From the NCBI RefSeq assembly GCF_039729195.1, contig NZ_CP155796.1, positions 3,348,001 through 3,412,000 on the forward strand: 64,000 nt of DNA, read 5' to 3'. The stretch comes from Mycobacterium sp. DL (GTDB lineage: Bacteria > Actinomycetota > Actinomycetes > Mycobacteriales > Mycobacteriaceae). Position 1 is the stretch's first letter, and each line of letters starts with the position of its first letter. Shown piece after piece: positions 19,417 through 27,552 of this stretch. Position numbers and translations under genes: made by a program. Under the pieces are notes generated by a model, which saw nothing but the letters and a program-made list of their open reading frames with translations, had not been told where the DNA came from and did not search any database.

Positions 19417-20013
19417 ATGAGTAGTCGATGGCAGCAGTCCGACGTGCCCCGCGGGCAGGACTACGACGCCCGCTGGAAACGCCTCGCCGAGTCCGGTGCC
19501 GGCGTCCACGGCGAGGCCGACCTCATCGAATCCCTGCTCCGCGAGTCCGGCGGCAACCGGGTACTCGATGCCGGATGCGGGACGGGCAGGGTCGCGATCG
19601 AACTGGCCGCCCGCGGTTTCTCGGTGGTCGGGCTCGATCTGGACCCGACGATGCTGGACACCGCCCGCGCCAAGGCACCTGAGCTGACCTGGATCGAGGC
19701 CGACCTCGCCGATGCCGGTTCGCACCTGGACGGGACGTTCGACATGGTGGCGCTGCCGGGCAACGTGATGATCTTCGTCGAACGGGGAACCGAAGGTCGG
19801 GTGGTCGACGAGCTCGCGGCCCTGCTGGCGCCCGACGGGCTCCTGGTCGCAGGTTTCCAGCTGCGTACCGGCCGGCTGACGGTGGATCGCTACGACGAAC
19901 TGACCGCGGCCGCGGGCCTGACGCTGGTGGACCGTTGGGCCACCTGGGACCGCGAGCCGTTCACCGGTGGCGACTACGCGGTGTCGGTGCACCGCGCGGG
20001 CACCACCGGCTGA
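19417..20013 (+). CDS. Class I SAM-dependent methyltransferase
   Basis: A 198-residue methyltransferase with a Rossmann SAM-binding fold. Motif I is VLDAGCGTGRVAIEL, motif II VVGLDLDPTML, and the acidic post-II loop is IEADLAD. The target is unknown; the fold and length fit small-molecule or lipid methylation. It sits alone on the plus strand between pafB and pafA. Its TGA stop abuts the reverse-complement TCA stop of pafA with no base between them. Confidence 0.85.
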   Translation: MSSRWQQSDVPRGQDYDARWKRLAESGAGVHGEADLIESLLRESGGNRVLDAGCGTGRVAIELAARGFSVVGLDLDPTMLDTARAKAPELTWIEADLADAGSHLDGTFDMVALPGNVMIFVERGTEGRVVDELAALLAPDGLLVAGFQLRTGRLTVDRYDELTAAAGLTLVDRWATWDREPFTGGDYAVSVHRAGTTG

Positions 20014-21372
20014 TCACATGCTGGCGATGAGCCGCTTCACCCGTTCGTCGACCGACCGGAACGGGTCCTTGCACAACACGGTCCGCTGCGCCTGATCGTT
20101 GAGCTTGAGGTGCACCCAGTCGACGGTGAAGTCGCGGCCGGCTTCCTGCGCGGCGCTGATGAACTCGCCGCGCAGCTTGGCCCTGGTGGTCTGCGGCGGT
20201 GTGTTCACCGCAGCGTCGATCTCCTCGTCGGTGGTGATCCGCGCCGCCAGGCCCTTGCGCTGCAGCAGGTCGAACACGCCGCGACCACGCTTGATGTCGT
20301 GGTAGGCCAAGTCGAGCTGGCTGATCTTCGGGTCGGACAGCTCCATGTTGTAGCGGTCCTGATAACGCTGGAACAGCTTGCGCTTGATCACCCAGTCGAT
20401 CTCGGTGTCGACCTTGGCGAAGTCCTGGCTCTCCACCGCGTCGAGTTGCCGACCCCACAGCTCGACGACCTGGGAGATCTGCGCGTTCGCCTCCCGGGTC
20501 TGCAGGTAGTCGACCGCGCGGGAGTAGTACTCACGCTGGATGTCCAGCGCGCTGGCCTGCCGGCCCCCGGCCAACCGCACCGGACGCCGTCCTGTCAGAT
20601 CGTGGCTGACCTCGCGGATCGCGCGGATCGGGTTGTCCAGCGAGAAGTCACGGAACGCGACGCCGGCCTCGATCATCTCCAGCACCAGAGACGCCGACCC
20701 CACCTTGAGCATCGTGGTGGACTCGCTCATGTTGGAGTCGCCGACGATGACGTGCAGGCGCCGGTACTTCTCGGCGTCGGCGTGCGGCTCGTCGCGGGTG
20801 TTGATGATCGGCCGCGAGCGGGTGGTCGCGCTCGACACGCCCTCCCAGATGTGCTCGGCCCGCTGGGACAGGCAGAACGTCGCCGCCTTCGGGGTCTGCA
20901 GCACCTTTCCCGCGCCGCAGATGAGCTGGCGGGTGACCAGGAATGGGAGCAGCACATCGGAGATACGCGAGAACTCCCCGGCGCGCACGATCAGATAGTT
21001 CTCGTGGCAGCCGTACGAGTTGCCCGCAGAGTCGGTGTTGTTCTTGAACAGGTAGATGTCACCGCCGATACCTTCGTCGGCGAGGCGCTGCTCGGCGTCG
21101 ATCAACAGGTCTTCGAGCACCCGTTCGCCCGCGCGGTCGTGGGTCACCAACTGGATGAGGCTGTCACATTCGGCGGTCGCGTACTCGGGGTGGCTGCCCA
21201 CGTCGAGGTACAGACGCGCACCGTTACGGAGGAAGACGTTGCTGCTACGGCCCCAGGACACGACCCGCCGGAACAGATAGCGGGCGACTTCGTCGGGACT
21301 GAGCCGGCGGTGGCCATGGAACGTGCAGGTCACGCCGAATTCGGTCTCGATCCCCATGATTCGTCGCTGCAC
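20014..21372 (-). CDS. pafA: Pup-protein ligase PafA
   Basis: Ligates the C-terminal glutamate of deamidated Pup to substrate lysines, marking proteins for the mycobacterial proteasome. GTG 21372 gives 452 residues, the length of the M. tuberculosis enzyme. The glutamine-synthetase-like fold shows the nucleotide/metal-binding MGIETEFG at the N-terminus, the catalytic-aspartate region [17 protein letters not shown], and [13 protein letters not shown]. It lacks the Dop-specific loop, which separates it from dop at 37516-39012. About 14 kb of accessory genes lie between it and prcA. Confidence 0.96.
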   Translation of the reverse strand: MQRRIMGIETEFGVTCTFHGHRRLSPDEVARYLFRRVVSWGRSSNVFLRNGARLYLDVGSHPEYATAECDSLIQLVTHDRAGERVLEDLLIDAEQRLADEGIGGDIYLFKNNTDSAGNSYGCHENYLIVRAGEFSRISDVLLPFLVTRQLICGAGKVLQTPKAATFCLSQRAEHIWEGVSSATTRSRPIINTRDEPHADAEKYRRLHVIVGDSNMSESTTMLKVGSASLVLEMIEAGVAFRDFSLDNPIRAIREVSHDLTGRRPVRLAGGRQASALDIQREYYSRAVDYLQTREANAQISQVVELWGRQLDAVESQDFAKVDTEIDWVIKRKLFQRYQDRYNMELSDPKISQLDLAYHDIKRGRGVFDLLQRKGLAARITTDEEIDAAVNTPPQTTRAKLRGEFISAAQEAGRDFTVDWVHLKLNDQAQRTVLCKDPFRSVDERVKRLIASM

Positions 21373-21436
21373 CTCATCGAGACTACTTGCTGCTCGGCGC
21401 GACGGTGGCCTGACCACGCCCAGCGCGCCGCGGTGC

Positions 21437-21452
21437 CTGTGGATAACCACAG
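21437..21452. promoter_or_regulatory. Palindrome containing a perfect DnaA-box match
   Basis: CTGTGG-ATAA-CCACAG forms a six-base inverted repeat with a four-base centre, in the 112-base divergent spacer between pafA and the WXG-like gene. The inner nine bases at 21438-21446 are the reverse complement of TTATCCACA, the DnaA-box consensus. A single box is weak evidence, but its position could allow DnaA or a palindrome-binding regulator to act on either promoter. Confidence 0.3.
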
Positions 21453-21484
21453 CAGGCGTCAGGCCGAATCTGCCAGCATGAGCC

Positions 21485-21763
21485 ATGGGGGAAAGCACAC
21501 ACATCGACCTCGACCGATTGCGGCACCTGGCGGGCCGCATCTCCGCCGCCGCCGATGAGGTCGCCGAAATCCGCGGCGCGCGCTGGGACCTCGACGGGCT
21601 GCCCGGATCGTCGGTGCGCACGAGTGTCGAAGCCGCCCCGATCGCCGGCGAGATCGATGGCGTCGCGGAGAACCTTCACCAATGGGCCACCGCCGCACGG
21701 GCATCGGCTGACGCGTTCGAACGCGCCGACGCCGCCAACGGTGATCGGTTTCCGCTCAGGTGA
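21485..21763 (+). CDS. WXG100/EspC-like small helical protein, putative type VII substrate
   Basis: A 92-residue protein predicted to fold as a helical hairpin: helix one about residues 9-30, a GLPGSS turn at 38-43 and helix two about 46-85. This pattern is common in mycobacterial ESX-associated small proteins of the EspC type. Near the C-terminus FERAD (78-82) matches the type VII export motif YxxxD with Phe for Tyr. There is no signal peptide. Its stop overlaps the next gene as GTGA, so it is probably the partner of the large protein that follows. The family call is by pattern, not by close homology. Confidence 0.65.
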   Translation: MGESTHIDLDRLRHLAGRISAAADEVAEIRGARWDLDGLPGSSVRTSVEAAPIAGEIDGVAENLHQWATAARASADAFERADAANGDRFPLR

Positions 21764-23379
21764 CCCGGCCCACCGTCTCGCAGGCCGAGGCGTGGCGACC
21801 TGAAGCCCTACTTCGGCTCGCCGATGCCTGGGACAGCGTCGCCCGCCGACTGTCCGACCATGTCGACGGTGTCACTGCTGCCATCGAGGGCAGCCGCGAG
21901 TTCTGGACCGGGGCCGCCGGTGACGCCGCGCGCCGGCACGCCCAGCACATCGCCGCCGGTTCGACCGCGGCGGCGCGCCGCCTGGTGACCGCGGCGGTGG
22001 CCGCCCGCGACGGCGCCGACCAACTGGCGGCGGCGCGCTCCGAGGTGCTGGGCTGGACCGGCGAAGCCCGCGCCGACGGCTACTCCGTCGCCGACGACGG
22101 GACGGTCACGGTCGGCTCGGATCCGTCGACGCTGCTCGTGCACCTCGCCGGCGGGAGCGAGGCGGTGGCCGACGAGTTGATGCAAGCCCGTGCCGCGGAA
22201 CTGAGCGCGCGGCTCACCGGGGCGCTCGACCGGCTGAGCACGGCCGATGCCGACGCCGCGAGCGACATCGCCGACGCATTCGGCGGGCACCGCGCGACGC
22301 CGCCCGCAGCGACGGTTCCCGCCGGAGCGTGGCCGGTGCAGGCCGCCGAAGTGGTCGACGGTTGGCCCTCGATGAGCCAGGACCGGATCGCCGCACAGAT
22401 CGCCGCGATGACGCCGGTGCAGCGCGCGCACCTGACCACCGCGTTCCCCCGGCAGGTAGGCAATACCGACGGCGTTCCCTGGGCCATGAGGGTCGCCGCC
22501 AACCGGATCAACATCGCCGAGGCGATCGTCGCCGAGTCCGGACACGACGCGGCGTCCCAGCGCCGGATCATGGTCTACCGCAGCCTGCTCGGTGAGATCG
22601 ACGACCCGGCCGGGGCCGGTGGCCGGATCCGGCGTCAGATCCTCGCGTTCGACCCGCACCGCGCGTCGCTGGTCGAACTCAACGGTGATCTTGCGGCGGC
22701 ACACAGCGTTGCAGTGCTGGTTCCCGGAGTGAACACCACGATCGAGGCATCGGCGGCCAACACCGCCACCGCCCGCAGATTCGTCTCAGGCACCGGAGGC
22801 GAGGTCGCCGTGATCACCTATCTCGGTGGACCTTTCCCGCAGGTTCGTGATCCCGCAGGCGTACTTCTCAACGCCGCCGATCCGCGCTATGCCCTCGACA
22901 TGGCGCCCCGACTGGTGGCGTTCACCGAGGACGTCGAACGTGTGGTGCCCGACGGCGTCCCCGTGACGGTGATCGGGCATTCCTACGGCGGCTCGATCGT
23001 GGGGACTGCCGAGTCGCTCGGCCTGACGTCGGACCGCACGCTGTTCCTGGCTGCTGCGGGCGCCGGCGTCGGCGTCGACGACCCCGACGACTGGCACAAC
23101 CGAAATCCTCACGTGCTGAGGTTCTCGATGACCCCACCCGGGGATTTCATCGAGCTCGTGCAGGGCATCCCCGGCGGTCCGCACGGAGCGGATCCGGACC
23201 GCGTCGACAGTGTGATCCCTTTGCGCACTGGACATTACGACGATGGGCGGCCGGTGTCGGGCTGGGAAGCACACACCGGCATGCTCAACCGCCCGTCCGA
23301 TTCGTGGCGCACGATCCTGGCGGTCATCACCGGGGATTCACAGACCCTGCGCCGCGCAACGGCCGGCGCGCCACGTTGA
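21760..23379 (+). CDS. Alpha/beta-hydrolase (DUF1023-type) with N-terminal WXG-like helical domain
   Basis: A 539-residue putative secreted hydrolase. Residues 1-180 are helical with a WTG (WXG) turn at 49-51 and a YxxxD sequence (YSVAD) at 108-112. Residues about 300-525 form a serine-hydrolase fold with the nucleophile elbow GHSYGG (Ser408), an acidic stretch after LFLAAAGAG, and a candidate catalytic His in WEAHTGML. The start overlaps the small WXG-like gene by four bases. The arrangement suggests a type VII secretion heterodimer delivering an esterase, lipase or toxin-like enzyme. The substrate is unknown and no immunity gene is recognised. Confidence 0.75.
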   Translation: MTRPTVSQAEAWRPEALLRLADAWDSVARRLSDHVDGVTAAIEGSREFWTGAAGDAARRHAQHIAAGSTAAARRLVTAAVAARDGADQLAAARSEVLGWTGEARADGYSVADDGTVTVGSDPSTLLVHLAGGSEAVADELMQARAAELSARLTGALDRLSTADADAASDIADAFGGHRATPPAATVPAGAWPVQAAEVVDGWPSMSQDRIAAQIAAMTPVQRAHLTTAFPRQVGNTDGVPWAMRVAANRINIAEAIVAESGHDAASQRRIMVYRSLLGEIDDPAGAGGRIRRQILAFDPHRASLVELNGDLAAAHSVAVLVPGVNTTIEASAANTATARRFVSGTGGEVAVITYLGGPFPQVRDPAGVLLNAADPRYALDMAPRLVAFTEDVERVVPDGVPVTVIGHSYGGSIVGTAESLGLTSDRTLFLAAAGAGVGVDDPDDWHNRNPHVLRFSMTPPGDFIELVQGIPGGPHGADPDRVDSVIPLRTGHYDDGRPVSGWEAHTGMLNRPSDSWRTILAVITGDSQTLRRATAGAPR

Positions 23380-23406
23380 GGCAAGGAGCGGCCGTTGGCG
23401 GTGCGC

Positions 23407-24183
23407 TCAGTCGCGAGCGATCCAGCCCAGTCGCCGGCTGATCGCGTCCGCAGCGGCGATGGTCAGCTTCGCGACCTCTTCGAACCGCTCCACTCCCAGG
23501 CGGTAGGAGGGCCCCGAAACACTCAGCGCCGCAATCACTTGGGAGTGGGCGTCGTAGACCGGCGCGGCGACCGCGTTCAGCCCGACCTCGAGTTCTTCGG
23601 TCACACTCGCCCACCCGCGTTCGCGTACCGCGGTCAAGTCCCGCTCGAGGTCGTCGGGACTGGAAACCGTGCCGTCGGTGAACGATTCCAGCGCAGACCC
23701 CAGCCGGTTGCGCACCTCGGCGGGGTCCAATCCGGACAGCAACACCTTGCCGCTGGAGGTCGCATACGCCGGGCAGCTCTGACCGACCCAGGTGCGCAGC
23801 GTGATCTCCGACGGGCCGATGGCCTCGACGACGTTGACGATGCGATCGGCGTCGAGCACCGCCAGGTTGGCAGTCTCCCCCACCTCGACACTGAGCTCGT
23901 CGCAGATGTCCTGACTGACCTTGACCATGTCCAGCTGGGCGCTTGCGGCACGTGCGAGCCGGGTGACGGCGAATCCCAGCTGGTACTTACCCCGCTCGGA
24001 GACCTGATCGACGAACCCGCGGGCCTCCAACGCCGCGATCAGCCGTGACACCGTCGATTTGTGCACACCGAGCCGGTCGGCGATCTCGGTGACCCCCGCC
24101 TGGCTCATCTCGGCCAGGATCTCCAGGACCTGAAGCGCTCGGTCGACGGACTGTACGGCGGGTGAGGTATCGCGGCTGACCAT
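23407..24183 (-). CDS. IclR-family transcriptional regulator, last gene of the choline operon
   Basis: A 258-residue regulator. The N-terminal winged HTH contains VTEIADRLGVHKSTVSRLI at about residues 31-49, and the C-terminal GAF-like IclR effector domain contains the usual GKVLLSGL and SVSGPSYRL segments. It lies 11 bases after the DUF294 gene at the end of a minus-strand run of choline/betaine genes, so it is the best candidate for their control. IclR proteins of such clusters sense small metabolites; choline, betaine or dimethylglycine is an inference here. Confidence 0.9.
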   Translation of the reverse strand: MVSRDTSPAVQSVDRALQVLEILAEMSQAGVTEIADRLGVHKSTVSRLIAALEARGFVDQVSERGKYQLGFAVTRLARAASAQLDMVKVSQDICDELSVEVGETANLAVLDADRIVNVVEAIGPSEITLRTWVGQSCPAYATSSGKVLLSGLDPAEVRNRLGSALESFTDGTVSSPDDLERDLTAVRERGWASVTEELEVGLNAVAAPVYDAHSQVIAALSVSGPSYRLGVERFEEVAKLTIAAADAISRRLGWIARD

Positions 24184-24194
24184 TGCCCACGACC

Positions 24195-26045
24195 CTATAC
24201 GCCGTGAATCCCGACATTGCCGACCCGGCGCCGCACCGCCGCGATCTCGCGCAGGCCGTCGCCGAGCAGGCTGCGGTTGAGCGGCGACAGCTCCGACATG
24301 GTGATGACGTCGCCCGGCGGGTGTCCCGCGGCGACCTGTTCGACCTGGTGGGCCAACCGCAACCGCTGCAGCATGGCGAACACATCACCCAGCGTGCGCG
24401 CGTCGCGCTCGCTGAAGGCGCCGGCCTGCGCGCCGGCCTCCAGCCGGGTCGGCGTGCTCGCCGAGGTCAGTCCGGCGGTCAGCCCGCCCCAGCGGGCGAG
24501 GTTCACGATCGGTGTCAGCGCGTGGCTCTTCAGGTCGAAGGTGCCGCCGCGCCGCGACAGCACATCGCGCAGCGACCTCGTCCTCACCCTGCCCGACAAC
24601 GCGTTGAGGAGCTGCAGCCGCAACGCATTCGGATGTTCTTCGCGGACCCGCTGATACGCGGCCGCCACGCTGTGCAGGCGCGGGTCACCCCAGACGACCC
24701 TTCCGTCGAGGAGCAGGGACGAGAAGATCAGCCCGCGATCGCGCAGCGGGTCCTGTAACCATCCCTGCGCGGCATGCCGCCAGTCCGCTTCCGACCGGGA
24801 GAACCGCGCCGTGGCGGCGATCGCGCCGTTGCGATCCGACGGCAGTCCGCAGCCGTCGAGCAGGGTGTGCACCTCGGCGGCCACAGCACGCAGCCGCGGG
24901 GCCTGATCGGCGTGGTCGTCACGCCAGGACAGCGCGCTGTCGACGTCGGAGGACGGCATCGCCTCGCGACGCGCCACGCTGCCGAGCGTCAGCCAGGCGA
25001 AGCCGTCCAGCCCTGCGTTGACCGGCTGTGCCAGAACAAGTTCCAGTGCCCGCCGCACCAGGCTGTCGATGACGACAGACAGGATCGCGCTCGTCGCAGT
25101 GGCCTTGGTGCCGTTGCGGAACAGGTCGACGGCGATACCGGTGACACGTCGGCCCACCTGCTGCAGTGCGGCTGGGTCGTCGGCCTGCGCGATCGAGCGG
25201 CGGAGCATGAAGCTCTGCCGCGCCGACGCGGCCAGCAGGTCGGCGTCCTCGAGAACACCGAGCACCTCTCCGCGCGGGGTCAGCACCGGCATGTGCCGCA
25301 GACCGCACTCCAGCATCTCCATCAGGACGCTGTCCGCTGTCAGGTCGGCGGTCACCGTTCGGGCGGGCGCGCTCATCACCTCGGCGATGGGCACCTCCAC
25401 CGACAGACCCGCGGCCACCACCCGGGTGCGGAGGTCACGATCGGTGAAGATGCCGAGGCGGCCGTCGGGCAATCGGATCAGCGCATACGACACGTGACGC
25501 GCGGTCATCTCGATGACGACATCACGCACCGAATTCGACGGCTCGGCCATCAGCACCTCGCCGTGGACGAGTTCGGCGACGGGCCGGCTATCGATGGTCG
25601 GCGCGATCGTGGGGCGCTCCGCGGTTGCGCCGCTCCAGCCCGACGACGCCAGGAACGCCAGACCGGCGGGCTTGGCGAACTGTGCTCGCACCAGCGCGCC
25701 GGGAAGCCGGATCAACGTGCTCGGTGCGCTCGTGCGCGCCTCGAAGTCCATTCCCGCCCCGGTCAGCAGCGGCAGGTAGCCGAAGATCCCGCCGGGGCCG
25801 ACGGTGTCGATCAGCGAACCGTCCCCGCTGGCGCGCAACGCCACCGCCCCGTCGCGGACCATCCAGATCTCGTCGGGTACCCGCGTCGCGTAATCCGCGA
25901 CGACGGCGTCGGCCGGAAACCCTTCTACCGAGGCCCCGTCGGCGAGGTCGGCGAGCTCTGACTCCGTCGATCCCTGGAACGGCGTGTGCCCGGCCAGGAA
26001 CGCCGGCAGATCGGAACGGTCAGGACGTTCTGATGAGGTCGGCAC
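24195..26045 (-). CDS. CAP-ED/CBS-pair/DUF294 nucleotidyltransferase-like signalling protein
   Basis: A 616-residue multidomain protein. Residues about 20-130 resemble a cyclic-nucleotide-binding domain. Residues about 155-285 form a CBS pair, with repeated segments such as GRLGIFTDRDLR and GEVLGVLEDADL, which usually bind adenine nucleotides. From about 300 comes a DUF294 GlnD-like nucleotidyltransferase, with GSVARREAMPSSDVD matching the GSxxRxExxxxSDxD pattern, followed by the DUF294 C-terminal domain. GTG 26045 overlaps betA by 26 bases. It is probably a regulatory enzyme linking energy state to transport or catabolism. The target is unknown. Confidence 0.82.
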   Translation of the reverse strand: MPTSSERPDRSDLPAFLAGHTPFQGSTESELADLADGASVEGFPADAVVADYATRVPDEIWMVRDGAVALRASGDGSLIDTVGPGGIFGYLPLLTGAGMDFEARTSAPSTLIRLPGALVRAQFAKPAGLAFLASSGWSGATAERPTIAPTIDSRPVAELVHGEVLMAEPSNSVRDVVIEMTARHVSYALIRLPDGRLGIFTDRDLRTRVVAAGLSVEVPIAEVMSAPARTVTADLTADSVLMEMLECGLRHMPVLTPRGEVLGVLEDADLLAASARQSFMLRRSIAQADDPAALQQVGRRVTGIAVDLFRNGTKATATSAILSVVIDSLVRRALELVLAQPVNAGLDGFAWLTLGSVARREAMPSSDVDSALSWRDDHADQAPRLRAVAAEVHTLLDGCGLPSDRNGAIAATARFSRSEADWRHAAQGWLQDPLRDRGLIFSSLLLDGRVVWGDPRLHSVAAAYQRVREEHPNALRLQLLNALSGRVRTRSLRDVLSRRGGTFDLKSHALTPIVNLARWGGLTAGLTSASTPTRLEAGAQAGAFSERDARTLGDVFAMLQRLRLAHQVEQVAAGHPPGDVITMSELSPLNRSLLGDGLREIAAVRRRVGNVGIHGV

Positions 26046-27552
26046 ACTTCTCCGCCATCGTCATCACCGTGATGTTGGGGTTGACCGATGGGAGCTTCGG
26101 CATGGCCGAGGCGTCCACCACGCGCAGACCCGAGACGCCCTTGACCCGAAGCTGCGGATCGAGCACCGCCATCGGATCGTTCACCGCACCCATTCGCGCG
26201 GTCGCCGCAGGGTGATAAACGGTGTTGTGGCATTTGTGGATGTAGTCGAGCAGCTCGTCATCGGAGGTCGCCTCCGGACCCGGTGCCAGCTCTGCGCCCA
26301 CCCAGGCGGCAAGCGGCGGCTGCTCGGCGATGCGTCGGGCCAGCTTCACCCCGGCGAGCATGATCCGCTCGTCGTAGCCGTCGGGGTCGGTGAAGTACCG
26401 CGGATCAACCCGCGCGCGGTCGCGGAAGTCGCGGGACCGCAACCGCACCGTGCCGCGTGATCGGCCCTGAGTGACGTTGGGCGTCAGACAGAATCCGTTG
26501 TCCGTCGTGGGGTACCCACGACGCAGGGTGTTCATGTCGAAGGGCACGCTGCCGTAGTGCATCATCAGGTCCGGCTGGGTGAGTCCCTCGTCCACTGTGG
26601 TGAACAGCCCGATCTCCCACCACTGGGTCGACTCGGTCACCATCGGCCTGGCGGCCTCCCAGAACACCAGGCCCTCCACGTGGTCGTCGAGGTTCGCCCC
26701 CACTCCAGGTGAATCGACACGCACCGGGATGCCGATCTCGCGCAGATGTGCGGTGGGGCCGATGCCGGAGAGCATCAACAGCTTCGGCGTGTCGACGGCA
26801 CCGGCGGTGAGGATCACCTCGCGGCGGGCGACCACGGTGTCGTACCCGGTCAGGTCCGGCCGCTGGTAGCGAATCCCACCGGCCCGCAGGGACTCGTCGA
26901 AGAGAATCTCCGAAACCCAGCACCCTGTGCGGATCTCCAGATTCCTGCGGGTGCCGAGGATCGGATGGAGGAAAGCGTGCGACGACGACATCCGAGTAAG
27001 TCGGGCGCCCTCCAGCGCGGCGTTGATCTGGAACCACCCGGCGCCGTTGCGCACCGTCTCACCCCGGTTGAACTTCACGGTGGGCAGGCCCACCATCGCT
27101 GCGGCCTCCAACACCGCTGCGCCGCAGGGGTCTGCGGGCGGGACATCCTGCAGCAGCACGGTCTGGGTGAGCCGCTCGACCAGCGGCAGTATCTCCGCTG
27201 CACCCCAGCCCGACGCGCCCATCTGCACCCAGTCGTCCAGACATTCGGCGGGAGGGTGGAACGCGATGCACGAGTTGTGCGACGAACACCCGCCGAGCAC
27301 CTTGGCTCTGGCGTGGCGCATGAACGAGTTTCCACGTTCCTGGGGTTCGACGGGATAGTCCCAGTCGTAACCGGAGTCGAGCAGGTGCATCCACTCGGAC
27401 AGCGCGAGGATGGCGTCGTCGCCGACGTCGGACGGCCCGGCCTCGACCAGGCACACCGTGACATCGGGGTCCTCGGACAACCGTGCGGCCAGCACGCAGC
27501 CCGCGGTGCCGCCGCCCGCGATCACGTAGTCGAAGGTCCCGGCGTCAGCCAT
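26020..27552 (-). CDS. betA: Choline dehydrogenase-like GMC oxidoreductase
   Basis: A flavoprotein of 510 residues that would oxidise choline to betaine aldehyde. The FAD motif GGGTAGCVLAARLSED is at the N-terminus. The GMC signature GGCSSHNSCI and second signature TAGAVDTPKLLMLSGIG are present, as is the C-terminal catalytic histidine region VYHPAATARMG. It overlaps the permease stop by eight bases and sits downstream of an aldehyde dehydrogenase, which supports the choline assignment. Other GMC alcohol oxidases share these motifs, so the substrate rests on context. Confidence 0.82.
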   Translation of the reverse strand: MADAGTFDYVIAGGGTAGCVLAARLSEDPDVTVCLVEAGPSDVGDDAILALSEWMHLLDSGYDWDYPVEPQERGNSFMRHARAKVLGGCSSHNSCIAFHPPAECLDDWVQMGASGWGAAEILPLVERLTQTVLLQDVPPADPCGAAVLEAAAMVGLPTVKFNRGETVRNGAGWFQINAALEGARLTRMSSSHAFLHPILGTRRNLEIRTGCWVSEILFDESLRAGGIRYQRPDLTGYDTVVARREVILTAGAVDTPKLLMLSGIGPTAHLREIGIPVRVDSPGVGANLDDHVEGLVFWEAARPMVTESTQWWEIGLFTTVDEGLTQPDLMMHYGSVPFDMNTLRRGYPTTDNGFCLTPNVTQGRSRGTVRLRSRDFRDRARVDPRYFTDPDGYDERIMLAGVKLARRIAEQPPLAAWVGAELAPGPEATSDDELLDYIHKCHNTVYHPAATARMGAVNDPMAVLDPQLRVKGVSGLRVVDASAMPKLPSVNPNITVMTMAEKCADLIRTS

